A DNA stretch of 64,000 bases from Nitratireductor aquimarinus. Its GTDB lineage: Bacteria; Pseudomonadota; Alphaproteobacteria; Rhizobiales; Rhizobiaceae. How positions within the stretch are numbered: position 1 is the stretch's first letter; each line of letters starts with the position of its first letter. Location of the stretch: the NCBI RefSeq assembly GCF_017255295.1, contig NZ_JAFKDE010000007.1:1-64000 (forward strand). The letters run 5' to 3'. A program made the position numbers and the translations under genes. This document shows, in pieces, positions 30,901 to 39,773 of the stretch. The notes under the pieces were generated by a model. It saw nothing but the letters and a program-made list of their open reading frames with translations. It did no database searches and was not told the origin of the DNA.

Positions 30901-30943
30901 GCCGGTCGGGACCGGCAAAAGCAGTCAGGTTCATACACCTGAC
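30901..30943. repeat. Two hairpins between fadE and hbd
   Basis: The first (30901-30907 with 30910-30916) is a 7-bp perfect GCCGGTC/GACCGGC pair. The second is the GTCAGG-family hairpin: GTCAGGT at 30924-30930 and ACCTGAC at 30937-30943, loop TCATAC. They lie between convergent stop codons and lack a long T-run; ATTATT follows the second on the plus strand. Confidence 0.5.
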
Positions 30944-30953
30944 CGCGATTATT

Positions 30954-31835
30954 CTAGCGCGTCGGCACCGGCGTTTCGCCGCGATAATCGTAGAAGCCGC
31001 GACCGGTCTTGCGGCCAAGCCAGCCTGCCTCGACATATTTCACGAGAAGCGGGCACGGGCGGTACTTGGAGTCTGCTAAGCCCTCATAGAGCACCTGCAT
31101 GATCGACAGGCAGGTGTCGAGGCCGATGAAGTCGGCAAGCTGCAGCGGGCCCATCGGATGGTTCGCGCCAAGCTTCATGGCGGTGTCGATGGCCTCGACC
31201 GTGCCGACGCCCTCATAAAGCGTGTAGATCGCCTCGTTGATCATCGGCAGCAGGATGCGGTTGACGATGAAGGCCGGGAAGTCTTCGGCAACCGTGATGG
31301 TCTTATCAAGACTGTCGACGAAACCGCGCGCCTTCTCGAACGTGTCATCTTCCGTGGCGATGCCGCGCACCAGCTCGACCAGCTTCATCACCGGAACCGG
31401 GTTCATGAAGTGAATGCCGATGAAGCGCTCGGGGCGATCCGTCTGTGCGGCAAGGCGCGTGATCGAGATGGAAGAGGTGTTGGTGGCGACGATGGCCTCG
31501 GGGTTCAGGACCGGGCAGAGCTGGGCGAAGATCTTGCGCTTGACCGTCTCATCCTCGGTGGCCGCCTCGATGACCAGATCCATGTCGGCCAGTGCCTCCA
31601 TGGTGGTCGCGGGCGCGATGCGGGCCAGCGCATCCTGGCGCACCTTGTCTTCCAGCTTGCCCGAAGAGACCTGGCGCGCCATGTTGCCGGAGATGGTTGC
31701 GATGCCGGCCTCGATCCGCTCCGAGGAAAGGTCGTAGAGCTTCACGTCGAAACCTGCCAGTGCAGCCACATGGGCGATGCCGCTGCCCATCTGACCCGCA
31801 CCGATCACACCCACTTTTTCAATCTTTCCAGTCAT
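30954..31835 (-). CDS. 3-hydroxybutyryl-CoA dehydrogenase
   Basis: Oxidises 3-hydroxyacyl-CoA with NAD(P)+; in rhizobia linked to polyhydroxybutyrate turnover and short-chain beta-oxidation. It has 293 residues. The Rossmann motif GVIGAGQMGSGIAHV opens the protein; ATNTSSISIT and FIGIHFMNPVPVMKLVEL are family signatures containing the catalytic His and the conserved Asn. Start ATG 31835 puts the Rossmann strand at residue 8. A strong terminator at 31989-32016 lies between etfA and this gene, so it may have its own promoter despite the shared orientation. Confidence 0.94.
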   Translation of the reverse strand: MTGKIEKVGVIGAGQMGSGIAHVAALAGFDVKLYDLSSERIEAGIATISGNMARQVSSGKLEDKVRQDALARIAPATTMEALADMDLVIEAATEDETVKRKIFAQLCPVLNPEAIVATNTSSISITRLAAQTDRPERFIGIHFMNPVPVMKLVELVRGIATEDDTFEKARGFVDSLDKTITVAEDFPAFIVNRILLPMINEAIYTLYEGVGTVEAIDTAMKLGANHPMGPLQLADFIGLDTCLSIMQVLYEGLADSKYRPCPLLVKYVEAGWLGRKTGRGFYDYRGETPVPTR

Positions 31836-31988
31836 GTCGAAAACCCCGTGAAGTGCGGTCCGCACCCTTCGTCGCTGTTGTTGCAGTGCAAACTAGATGG
31901 GCCGCGCAATGGCGTCTACCCCCGCTTACAAAATCCTTGGCCAGCTCTGCGGCGAACGGTGGCGCTGGCGGAGCCGTGAACGCCGCAT

Positions 31989-32016
31989 AAAAAAAGCCCC
32001 GCTCGAAAGCGGGGCT
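31989..32016 (-). terminator. Rho-independent terminator after etfA
   Basis: On the minus strand the stem (32008-32016 with 31995-32003, 9 bp) is closed by a UUCG tetraloop and followed by seven T (31995-31989). It is a textbook intrinsic terminator 33 bases past the etfA stop. Confidence 0.95.
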
Positions 32017-32049
32017 GTTGCCTGAGATTCCGGTGTTCTGATTATTGGC

Positions 32050-32979
32050 TTAAAGCGCCTTTTCGAGCTCCGGCAGCACGTCGAAAAGGTCTGCAACCAG
32101 GCCGTAATCGGCGACCTGGAAGATCGGGGCTTCCTCGTCCTTGTTGATCGCGACGATCACCTTGGAATCCTTCATGCCCGCCAGGTGCTGAATCGCGCCG
32201 GAAATGCCGCAGGCAATGTAGAGTTCGGGTGCAACGACCTTGCCGGTCTGACCCACCTGCCAGTCGTTCGGGGCATAACCCGCATCGACGGCGGCGCGCG
32301 AAGCGCCAACGGCAGCGCCCAGCTTGTCGGCCACCGGCAGGATGACCTCGTTGAACTTCTCTTCCGAACCGAGCGCGCGGCCACCGGAGATGATGACCCG
32401 TGCCGACGTCAGTTCGGGACGGTCGCTCTCGGCGATGCGGTTTTCAACGAAGCTCGACAGATCGGAAGCGGCAGGCGCGTCGATGGTCTCGACTGCGGCC
32501 GAACCACCCTCGGCGGCAGCCTGGAAAGTGGCCGTGCGAACGGTGATGACGCGCTTGTCGTCGGTCGATTCGACCGTCTGGATCGCGTTGCCGGCGTAGA
32601 TCGGGCGCTTGAAGGTCTTGGCGTCGACCACTTCGACGATGTCGGACACCTGCATCACGTCGAGCAGCGCTGCAACGCGCGGCATGACGTTCTTGCCGGT
32701 GGTGGTGGCGGGCGCGACGAAGGTGTCGTAATCGCCAGCCAGCGAGACAACCAGATCGGCCAGCGGCTCGGCGAGACGCTCGGCAAGTGCGTCGCTCTCG
32801 GCGAGCAGAACCTTGCGCACGCCGGCAAGCTTCGCTGCGGCATCGGCAGCAGCCTTTGCGCCCTTGCCGGCAACCAGCACATCAACGTCGGAGCCGATCT
32901 GGCTCGCGGCGGACAGCGCCTTGGCGGTCTGGTCGGAAAGGGTTTCGTTGTCGTGTTCGGCAACCAGAAGAATAGCCAT
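32050..32979 (-). CDS. etfA: Electron transfer flavoprotein subunit alpha
   Basis: FAD-carrying subunit of ETF, which collects electrons from acyl-CoA dehydrogenases and delivers them to ETF-quinone oxidoreductase. It has 309 residues. The C-terminal FAD domain shows SGGRALGSEEKF, QVGQTGKVVAPELYIACGISG and SGAIQHLAGMKDSKVIVAIN. It follows etfB by 16 bases and ends at a strong terminator; fadE, its probable electron donor, lies 1.1 kb further left. Confidence 0.97.
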   Translation of the reverse strand: MAILLVAEHDNETLSDQTAKALSAASQIGSDVDVLVAGKGAKAAADAAAKLAGVRKVLLAESDALAERLAEPLADLVVSLAGDYDTFVAPATTTGKNVMPRVAALLDVMQVSDIVEVVDAKTFKRPIYAGNAIQTVESTDDKRVITVRTATFQAAAEGGSAAVETIDAPAASDLSSFVENRIAESDRPELTSARVIISGGRALGSEEKFNEVILPVADKLGAAVGASRAAVDAGYAPNDWQVGQTGKVVAPELYIACGISGAIQHLAGMKDSKVIVAINKDEEAPIFQVADYGLVADLFDVLPELEKAL

Positions 32980-32995
32980 CTTTTTTCCCTTCCCC

Positions 32996-33745
32996 TTAAA
33001 GCACGCCGGCTTCGTTCTTGAGCTTGTCGACCAGTTCGGCGACGGAGCCCACCTTGATGCCTGCCTTGCGGCCAGCCGGTTCCTCGGTTTTCAGCACGTT
33101 GAGACGCGCCTTGACCTCGACCCCGTAGTCACCCGGCGTCTTGGCGTCGAGCGGCTTCTTCTTGGCCTTCATGATGTTGGGCAGAGACGCGTAGCGCGGC
33201 TCGTTCAGGCGCAGATCCGTGGTCACGATGGCCGGCAGTTTGAGCTCGACCACCTGCAGACCACCGTCCACCTCACGGGTGACCTTGGCCTTGCCGTCGG
33301 AAAGCTCGACATCCGATGCGAACGTGCCCTGGCTCCAGCCGAGCAGCGCTGCAAGCATCTGGCCGGTCTGGTTGGAATCATCATCGATGGCCTGTTTGCC
33401 GAGGATCACGATCTCCGGCTTCTCTTCATCGGCCACGCCCTTGAGGATCTTGGCGACGTCGAGCGGCTCGACCGCATCGTCGGTCTTCACCAGAATTGCG
33501 CGGTCAGCGCCCATGGCGAGCGCGGTGCGCAGCGTTTCCTGGGCCTTGTCCGGGCCAATCGAAACGGCGACGATTTCTTCGACCTTGCCGGCTTCCTTCA
33601 TGCGGATCGCTTCTTCGACCGCGATTTCACAGAACGGGTTCATCGCCATCTTGACGTTCGTCAGCTCGACACCCGAGCCATCCGCCTTCACGCGGGGCTT
33701 CACATTGGCGTCGATGACCCGCTTTACCGGAACAAGGACTTTCAT
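32996..33745 (-). CDS. etfB: Electron transfer flavoprotein subunit beta
   Basis: AMP-binding beta subunit of ETF, 249 residues. It starts [16 protein letters not shown], and the ETF-beta signature is seen around [31 protein letters not shown]. Start ATG 33745 is the conserved one; ATG 33751 two codons upstream (MRMKVLV) lies closer to GGAAGG and is an alternative. Operon with etfA. Confidence 0.97.
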   Translation of the reverse strand: MKVLVPVKRVIDANVKPRVKADGSGVELTNVKMAMNPFCEIAVEEAIRMKEAGKVEEIVAVSIGPDKAQETLRTALAMGADRAILVKTDDAVEPLDVAKILKGVADEEKPEIVILGKQAIDDDSNQTGQMLAALLGWSQGTFASDVELSDGKAKVTREVDGGLQVVELKLPAIVTTDLRLNEPRYASLPNIMKAKKKPLDAKTPGDYGVEVKARLNVLKTEEPAGRKAGIKVGSVAELVDKLKNEAGVL

Positions 33746-33934
33746 GCGCATTCACCTTCCATGGTGGACTTCGGTTCTGATGCTGAATAACAGCAGACGG
33801 ATTAGCCGGTTAGCCGAATGCCGACATGTGCGGGGAAATTCAGAACACGCCTCCTCCCCCCTTCATGCGGCTCGCCGCCGGAGTTGGCGGGACCGTAGAG
33901 AGGCCTAACGTTCACGTCAATATGTCGAAACGCC

Positions 33935-34702
33935 CTATTGTCGTCCCCAGCGGGGCTGGCTGCTTTCGAGCGGCCGCGCCATGTCGGGTTTCTCCAGCTC
34001 CACCGCCCGCGGTTTTTCGATGCTGCGGTCGAACAGCGGCACATCCCGGCGCTTGAGGATAAACACCAGCACGGCGCCCGCCAGAATGCCGCCGGCATGG
34101 GCCGCCCAGGAGATCTGGTTTTCCGTGTCGATCACCAGCATCAGGAACTGAAAGCCGATCCACAGCGCCAGAAGAACGAAGGCCGGAATGCGCAGCGGAA
34201 TGCGGGCAAAGGCCAGCACCCACACTTTCACCCGGGGATGCAGGATCAGATAGGCGGCGACAATGCCGGCAATCGAGCCAGAAGCGCCGATCAGCGGCGC
34301 ATTGGAAGCCGGCGCAATGAAGCCATGCATATAGGCGCCGGCCACGCCGCAGAGCACATAGAAGACCAGAAAGCGGAAATGGCCGAGCGCATCTTCCACA
34401 TTGTCGCCAAACACCCACAAAAACAGCATGTTGCCGCCCAGATGCATCAGGTCGCCATGCAGGAAAGTGTAGGTGATGTAGGTCAGCGGTTCCGGCACGA
34501 GATCAAGCTCGGGCGGTAGCACGGCGAGATCGTAGGCGACGGAGGGAATGTAACCCAGGCCAATCGCGGCGGCGAAAGCGAAATCAGTGCCGCCGACCGT
34601 CGTTATCAGATAGGCGATCACGTTGACCGCAATGATGGTCAGCGTGACATATTGCCGGTTGATATGCCGCAGGCTGTTTGCGTCGTGCAGCGGTATGAAC
34701 AT
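33935..34702 (-). CDS. Rhomboid family intramembrane serine protease
   Basis: A 255-residue polytopic protease with six or seven membrane helices. The catalytic serine is in GASGSIAGIVAAYL and the catalytic His in the late HAGGILAGAVLVF; the rhomboid HxxxN motif is present in HLGGNMLFLWVFGDN. Substrates cannot be predicted. ATG 34702 with AGAGGG six bases upstream is used; the frame is open upstream into the adenosyltransferase gene without conservation. It lies between the adenosyltransferase and etfB, all leftward. Confidence 0.92.
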   Translation of the reverse strand: MFIPLHDANSLRHINRQYVTLTIIAVNVIAYLITTVGGTDFAFAAAIGLGYIPSVAYDLAVLPPELDLVPEPLTYITYTFLHGDLMHLGGNMLFLWVFGDNVEDALGHFRFLVFYVLCGVAGAYMHGFIAPASNAPLIGASGSIAGIVAAYLILHPRVKVWVLAFARIPLRIPAFVLLALWIGFQFLMLVIDTENQISWAAHAGGILAGAVLVFILKRRDVPLFDRSIEKPRAVELEKPDMARPLESSQPRWGRQ

Positions 34703-34743
34703 CGGAGCCCTCTTCGCGGGCCCCGATCCCGGCCCGACTTTCG

Positions 34744-35325
34744 TCAGCGATTTTGCCCAGGCACCCATAGCACGTCGAGCGCGCCATTGTCATTGACGGC
34801 CCGGGAGGCGACGAAGAGGAAATCCGACACGCGGTTGATGTAGCGCATGGCCTCGTCACTGACGATTTCGCCCTCAATGGTTCCGAGTTCCACCATGAGG
34901 CGCTCGGCCCGGCGCGAGACCGTGCGGGCAAGATGAAGCGCCGCCGCCGCCGGTTTGCCACCGGGCAGAACGAAGGAGCGCAGCGGCGCAAGCTCCGCAT
35001 TCAGCGCATCTATATCCGCCTCCAGCCGGTCCACCTGGCTCTGGACGATGCGCAGGGGCTCATATTCCAGCACCTCGCCCGTGTCTGGCGTGGCAAGATC
35101 TGCCCCCAGGTCGAAAAGATCGTTCTGGATGCGCATGAGCATCGCGTCGATTGCCGGCGCGGTCTCGGCCAGATGAATGCGGGCCATGCCGATGCAGGCA
35201 TTGGCCTCGTCCACCGTGCCGTAGGAGGCGACCCGCAAATCGCTCTTCAGGCGGCGCTCGCGCGAGCCGAGCCCCGTCGTCCCGTCATCGCCCGTGCGGG
35301 TGTAGATCTTGTTCAGCTTGACCAT
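34744..35325 (-). CDS. Cob(I)alamin adenosyltransferase, PduO type
   Basis: Converts corrinoid to adenosylcobalamin with ATP. It has 193 residues. The PduO-type ATP-binding N-terminus YTRTGDDGTTGLG is present, with RVASYGTVDEANACIGMA and the conserved RRAERLMVEL and YINRVSDFLFVASR segments. It lies 8 bases after the HIG1 gene. No cobalamin riboswitch was found upstream. The neighbourhood with etfBA is common in Rhizobiales; a direct functional link is not obvious. Confidence 0.95.
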   Translation of the reverse strand: MVKLNKIYTRTGDDGTTGLGSRERRLKSDLRVASYGTVDEANACIGMARIHLAETAPAIDAMLMRIQNDLFDLGADLATPDTGEVLEYEPLRIVQSQVDRLEADIDALNAELAPLRSFVLPGGKPAAAALHLARTVSRRAERLMVELGTIEGEIVSDEAMRYINRVSDFLFVASRAVNDNGALDVLWVPGQNR

Positions 35326-35333
35326 GAAACGCC

Positions 35334-35534
35334 TCAGCCGCCCTTCGAGCGCGCGTAATAGAGCGCGAGAACGACGAAGACGATGGCGATTGCCTGAAGG
35401 ATGACGCGCGCCTGCATCAGTTTGTTGGACGTGTTGGCGGACCCGCCGCGCATCATGTTCATGAGGCCGCGAATGAGGACGATCACGACCGCCATCATCA
35501 CGAGGATGGAGAGGATATTGAAGAGTGTTTCCAT
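35334..35534 (-). CDS. Twin-transmembrane HIG1-domain small protein
   Basis: A 66-residue protein with two membrane helices (about 5-27 and 43-62) joined by a short basic loop with MMRGGSANTSNKLMQARV, matching the HIG1 (hypoxia-induced) domain fold. Mitochondrial relatives associate with respiratory complexes III and IV, so a role near the respiratory chain is plausible but inferred. It is sandwiched between SDR and adenosyltransferase genes with 8-19 base gaps. Confidence 0.85.
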   Translation of the reverse strand: METLFNILSILVMMAVVIVLIRGLMNMMRGGSANTSNKLMQARVILQAIAIVFVVLALYYARSKGG

Positions 35535-35553
35535 GGCGGTTTTCTTCTCGGGT

Positions 35554-36387
35554 TCAACCCTGATTCGACAGGAAGCTGTAGAGCATGCGCGCAGGCAGGA
35601 GACGTTTCAATGCGACACCGATGCGCGCCGGTGTGGTTACCACATAGTGCGGCTTCGGGCGTGGGGAAAGAAGCGCGTGGGCGAGCTGAACATAGACCGC
35701 ATCCGGCTCAAGCTTGAAGCGTGATTTCACACCGCCCTGCCGCAACCGCGCCAGCTGCGCGTCATAGGCCTCGCGGTGGACGGAGTTTTCATGGTCGATG
35801 AAACGCTCGAACCATGGCAGGCCATTGCTGGCCATCTTCGAGGCAATCGGCCCCGGCTCGATCAGCGAAACATGGATGCCCGAACCGTCCAGTTCCGCCC
35901 GCTGGCAGAGCATCAGCCCTTCCAGCGCATATTTTGACGCGGCATAGGCCCCGCGAAACCTGATTGGCACGAGACCGAGGATCGACGAGCAGTGGACGAT
36001 GCGGCCATGCCCCTGCCGGCGCATGACGGGCACGATGCGCCGGGTGAGATCGTGCCAGCCGAAGACATTCACCTCGAACTGATGGCGCAGCGCCTCCACC
36101 GGCAGATCCTCGACCGCACCGGCCTGCGCATAAGCGCCATTGTTGAAAAGCGCATCAAGCGTGCCGCCGGTGCGTTGCAGCACCTCTTCGACAAGGGCGG
36201 CAATTGATTCGGGCTCGGCGTAATCCAGATATAGCGGCTCGATCCCCTGCGCCTCCAGCGCCGCGCGATCCTCCGGGCGGCGCACCGTTGCGAAGACCCG
36301 CCAGCCGTCTTTTTGCAGGGCACTGGCGCACCAGGCCCCGATGCCCGATGATGCTCCGGTGATCAGAATTGTCCGGCCCTGGCCCAT
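35554..36387 (-). CDS. SDR family oxidoreductase
   Basis: Short-chain dehydrogenase of 277 residues. The nucleotide-binding TILITGASSGIGAWCA motif opens the protein; the catalytic Ser is in IVHCSSILGL and the YxxxK pair in YAASKYALEG. The substrate is unknown; the longer C-terminal part resembles the retinol/sterol-like SDR subgroup. It heads the leftward set with HIG1 and the adenosyltransferase. Confidence 0.92.
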   Translation of the reverse strand: MGQGRTILITGASSGIGAWCASALQKDGWRVFATVRRPEDRAALEAQGIEPLYLDYAEPESIAALVEEVLQRTGGTLDALFNNGAYAQAGAVEDLPVEALRHQFEVNVFGWHDLTRRIVPVMRRQGHGRIVHCSSILGLVPIRFRGAYAASKYALEGLMLCQRAELDGSGIHVSLIEPGPIASKMASNGLPWFERFIDHENSVHREAYDAQLARLRQGGVKSRFKLEPDAVYVQLAHALLSPRPKPHYVVTTPARIGVALKRLLPARMLYSFLSNQG

Positions 36388-36488
36388 GAAATTCCCGTCT
36401 GCACTTGTTTATAAGTGCCTCGGTTTCACATATTGACCGGTGCGAAACAATAAAAAGCAGTCTTGGAATCGAACTGAAAGGAACAGCC

Positions 36489-37343
36489 GTGCGCGGACTG
36501 AACGCCACAAGACGCATCCTCGGCGATGCGCTCGGCCACTTCAACACCGATGACGGCTGGGCAATGGCCAGTCACGTGGCGATCTCTGCGCTGATGGCGC
36601 TGTTTCCGTTCCTGATCTTCGCCACGGCGCTCGCCAGCTTTCTGGGAGCCGACGCCTTTTCGCAGCAGGCGGTGGACCTGATCTTCGACACATGGCCCAA
36701 AGAGGTTGCAGAGCCGATCGCGCAGGAAGTGCACAATGTGCTTGGCGTGCGCCGCAGCGACGTCCTGACCTTCGGTGTCGTGCTTGCGGGCGTTTTCGCG
36801 TCCAATGGCGTGGAGGCACTGCGCCTCTCGCTCAACCGCGCCTACCGGGTCAGCGAACAGCGTTCGATCTTTCGGCTGCGCGCGCAGAGCCTGATCTTCG
36901 TGCTGGTGGCGACCATCGGCTTTCTGGCGATCAGCCTGCTTCTCGTCATCGCGCCCGTGGCGCTGAACATCGCCGAAAGCAATTTCGAGTGGATCGCGCC
37001 CTATGTCGGCACCATCACGTTCTGGCGCTACGTCATCGCGCTGACGGTTCTCATCCTGGCGCTGATCACCGTGCATCTGTGGTTGCCGGCGGGGCGTCGC
37101 AGCCTTCTGGATGTGTTGCCGGGCATTGCCTTCACCCTGCTCGGCTCCTTCGTCGGCTCGAGCGTCTTCGCGGCCTATCTCGGCCGTTTCAGCAGCTATG
37201 CCAGCACCTATGCCGGCCTCGCCTCGATCATGATCGCGGTGGTGTTTCTCTACATCATCTCGGCGATGTTCATTCTCGGCGGTGAGCTGAACGCCTCGAT
37301 CAAGCGTTATCGCGAAGCACGCATCGTGGCCGGAGCCGACTGA
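36489..37343 (+). CDS. YihY/virulence factor BrkB family membrane protein
   Basis: A 284-residue inner-membrane protein of the YihY/BrkB family (once called RNase BN), with about six helices and the conserved GWAMASHVAISALMALFPFL and YASTYAGLASIMIAVVFLY segments. The biochemical function is unknown. GTG 36489 is used because AAAGGA lies just upstream; a longer frame from 36405 lacks a ribosome site. The last 37 bases overlap the 3' end of the convergent DMT transporter gene. Confidence 0.9.
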   Translation: MRGLNATRRILGDALGHFNTDDGWAMASHVAISALMALFPFLIFATALASFLGADAFSQQAVDLIFDTWPKEVAEPIAQEVHNVLGVRRSDVLTFGVVLAGVFASNGVEALRLSLNRAYRVSEQRSIFRLRAQSLIFVLVATIGFLAISLLLVIAPVALNIAESNFEWIAPYVGTITFWRYVIALTVLILALITVHLWLPAGRRSLLDVLPGIAFTLLGSFVGSSVFAAYLGRFSSYASTYAGLASIMIAVVFLYIISAMFILGGELNASIKRYREARIVAGAD

Positions 37344-38212
37344 CGCGGGCTGCGGCGCGTCGCCAGTGCCACCCCGAATGTGGTGATGGCCATGCCGACA
37401 AGCTGGATCGGGCTCAGCGTTTCGTCAAACAGCACCCACGCCATCAGGGCGGTCACGCCCGGCACGAGATAGAAGAGCGAAGCCACGCGGGCCACCTCTC
37501 CTTCGCGGATGAGGATCATCAGAAGGAAGATCGCGCCCAGCGACAGGACGAAGACCAGCCAGACCATGGCGAACACCAGTTCGCCGTTCAGCACGAAATC
37601 CCCGGTCTCGAACAGCGTGGCGATCAGGAAAGCCACCGCCCAGCCGCCGACATATTGCCAAAGCGTCACCGTGACCAGATCGGCCGTCGCCACGAAACGC
37701 TTCTGCCACACCGTGCCAACGCTCATGGCGATCACCGCGACGATGGCCGCGCCAAGCGTTGCAACCGTGACGCCGTCCGTGGCCGAGCCGAATTTCGGCG
37801 ACAGCACGGTGGCGACGCCAACAAGCCCGACCACAAGGCCAAGCCAGTGCTTGCGCGTCACCGTCTCGCCAAGGAAAAGCCCGGCGATCACGGCAGTCAG
37901 CATGGGCTGGAGCCCGACGATCAGGCCGGCAAAGCCCGCCGGAAGCCCCTGACGGACAGCCCAGAACACGCCTCCCAGATAAACACCATGCATCAGCACG
38001 CCGGCGATTGCCGCGTGCATGGCGTTCAACGGGCCAATCGCCTTCGCTTTCACCAGAGGGATGATCAGAAGCAGGACGCCGAAGGTGATGGCAAAGCGCA
38101 CCCACAGAAAGGTGAAGGGCTCGGCCCAGGGCATGGCGTAACGCGCGCCGATGAAGCCCGTCGCCCAGAGGAGGACGAAAAGGGCCGGGATGGCCCGCGT
38201 AAGGTCTTGCAT
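37307..38212 (-). CDS. DMT family transporter (EamA)
   Basis: A 301-residue exporter of the drug/metabolite superfamily with ten predicted helices in two EamA repeats, the second around the motif GAIFLLMILIREGEVARVAS. Substrate unknown. Start ATG 38212 (MQDLTRAIPALFVLLW) begins just before helix 1; upstream in-frame residues are not conserved. The tail overlaps yihY by 37 bases on the opposite strand. Confidence 0.92.
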   Translation of the reverse strand: MQDLTRAIPALFVLLWATGFIGARYAMPWAEPFTFLWVRFAITFGVLLLIIPLVKAKAIGPLNAMHAAIAGVLMHGVYLGGVFWAVRQGLPAGFAGLIVGLQPMLTAVIAGLFLGETVTRKHWLGLVVGLVGVATVLSPKFGSATDGVTVATLGAAIVAVIAMSVGTVWQKRFVATADLVTVTLWQYVGGWAVAFLIATLFETGDFVLNGELVFAMVWLVFVLSLGAIFLLMILIREGEVARVASLFYLVPGVTALMAWVLFDETLSPIQLVGMAITTFGVALATRRSPRQSAPATMRASR

Positions 38213-38404
38213 CGGTCTCTTGTCCCTGCGTCTGGAGCATCGGAAGGCCGGATTGCCCTTTGTTCGTCCCCATGGACGCACGGCAATCCATTGGCTGGCG
38301 GTCTGAGCGCGGCTTTATCAGCCACGCACCCCGCAAGGAAAGCGAAACATTTCCATCATACGATCAAGAAAGATGATCTGTTGCGCCACCGGGGGGATGC
38401 GCGA

Positions 38405-38695
38405 ATGCTGATGAAACTGGACACGAGCTGGCTGTTGTTCGCGCTCGTTGCCGTGACAATGATCTCCTATATCCTCTCGCTCGGCCTCAGCGCCGCGCTG
38501 GGCGATGATGGATTCGGCACACTCGGCAACGCCACGATCATCACGCTCGCCTTCTTCGGCACCATTTATGTTTTCAACGAACGTGGCACGCGCTTCGGGA
38601 GCCTGCTCGACGCGGCGTTGGCGGGCCTCGGCGGCGCGTTTGGCGCGCTGCTCCTCCTCGTCATCATCAAGGCCATCATCAAAAGGATCGGCTAG
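38405..38695 (+). CDS. Small hydrophobic membrane protein, unknown
   Basis: A 96-residue protein with three hydrophobic segments (about 9-32, 42-57 and 70-91), the last followed by IKAIIKRIG. There is a G-rich run about 8 bases before ATG 38405; ATG 38411 is an alternative. I do not recognise a family. The stop codon TAG is the first part of a dispersed repeat element (38693-38761). Coding is likely but not certain. Confidence 0.6.
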   Translation: MLMKLDTSWLLFALVAVTMISYILSLGLSAALGDDGFGTLGNATIITLAFFGTIYVFNERGTRFGSLLDAALAGLGGAFGALLLLVIIKAIIKRIG

Positions 38696-38761
38696 AACCT
38701 CGGCCCGAAAAATGGAATCCGGTTTTCGGGTTGTTCCGATGCTCCAGGAATAGCTTGGAGC
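38696..38761. repeat. REP-like dispersed repeat
   Basis: CCCGAAAA (38704-38711) pairs with TTTTCGGG (38723-38730), and GCTCCA (38741-38746) with TGGAGC (38756-38761). The right flank CCGATGCTC is complementary to the AGCATCGG seen at 50211-50218, so this copy and that one look like parts of the same element. It abuts the TAG stop of the preceding gene. Confidence 0.55.
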
Positions 38762-38800
38762 ACCCTTTGTGCATCGGTGCAAACCAGCGGCCATCCAGGG

Positions 38801-39685
38801 TCAGGATACCGGAAAGCCGATCATGCGCCTGATGTCCTCCGGCGTTGCGCCGCTTGCCCTGAGGGCGTCGAGGCTCGTGTCACCCCGGCTCTTGGAAAGC
38901 TTGCGACCATCATCATCGAGGATCAGATCGTGATGGTGATATTGCGGGACCGGCAGGCCCAGAAGCTCCTGAAGCAGGCGATGAACCGCCGTCGCGTAAA
39001 ACAGGTCACGCCCACGCACCACATGGCTGACGCCCTGAAGCGCATCATCGACGACGACTGACAGGTGATAGCTTGCGGGGATTTCCTTACGCGCAATCAC
39101 CACGTCACCCCAGGCTTCCGGATCGGCGGCAACGCTTCCCGTCTCGCCCTTCGGTCCCTGCCCTGTCTCGTCCCAGAAAAGCGGTTTGCCCACATGCGCA
39201 ATCGCCGCACGCATGTCGAGACGCCACGCGAAGGCCGCCCCCTCTGCAATGCGCGCTTCGCGCTCTTCCGGCGTGAGGTACCTGTCGTCGCCCGGATAAA
39301 CCGGCGCACCATCCGGATCACGCGGCCATGACGCGCCATCAGCCTCGTAACAGGCAATGCTCGCCCGCACCTCGCCCCGGCTCATGAAGGCGGGATAGAC
39401 AAGCTCCGCCTCGACAAGCTGTTCCAGAGCCGCACGATAATCTTCGAAATGCTCGGACTGACGGCGCACCGGCTGCTCCCAGTTAAGCCCCAGCCAGGCC
39501 AGATCATGCAGCACGCCACGCTCCAGCTCGGGCGTGCAGCGCGTCACGTCGATGTCTTCCATGCGCAGGAGAAACCGGCCATCGGCCTCGCGCGCCATCT
39601 GATGGTTCAAAAGCGCGGAATAGGCGTGGCCAAGATGAAGCTGGCCGTTCGGGCTCGGCGCGAACCGGAAAACCGGGCGTGTCAT
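38801..39685 (-). CDS. gluQ: Glutamyl-Q tRNA(Asp) synthetase
   Basis: Attaches glutamate to the queuosine base of tRNA-Asp. It has 294 residues, lacking the anticodon-binding domain of full GluRS. The HIGH-type motif is in HLGHAYSAL and the KMSKS-type in KLSKSRGD. The zinc site of E. coli GluQ (Cys-x-Cys near 100) is absent: the corresponding segment reads YPAFMSRGEV. ATG 39685 is the conserved start; ATG 39721 adds 12 residues. It is divergent from alkA. A QueD-like gene lies at 47425. Confidence 0.94.
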   Translation of the reverse strand: MTRPVFRFAPSPNGQLHLGHAYSALLNHQMAREADGRFLLRMEDIDVTRCTPELERGVLHDLAWLGLNWEQPVRRQSEHFEDYRAALEQLVEAELVYPAFMSRGEVRASIACYEADGASWPRDPDGAPVYPGDDRYLTPEEREARIAEGAAFAWRLDMRAAIAHVGKPLFWDETGQGPKGETGSVAADPEAWGDVVIARKEIPASYHLSVVVDDALQGVSHVVRGRDLFYATAVHRLLQELLGLPVPQYHHHDLILDDDGRKLSKSRGDTSLDALRASGATPEDIRRMIGFPVS

Positions 39686-39773
39686 GGGTAAATCGTGAAT
39701 CGGGTTGCGGTCGGCATTCATCGATTGCTACGGCTTTCTTTCGTGCTCGGCAAGAAGAGGACACAGCGCCGCC

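Noticed and set aside
34744-35325. Cobalamin riboswitch upstream of the adenosyltransferase
   Set aside because: The gap to the preceding gene is only 8 bases and no B12-box-like sequence was seen upstream of the operon.
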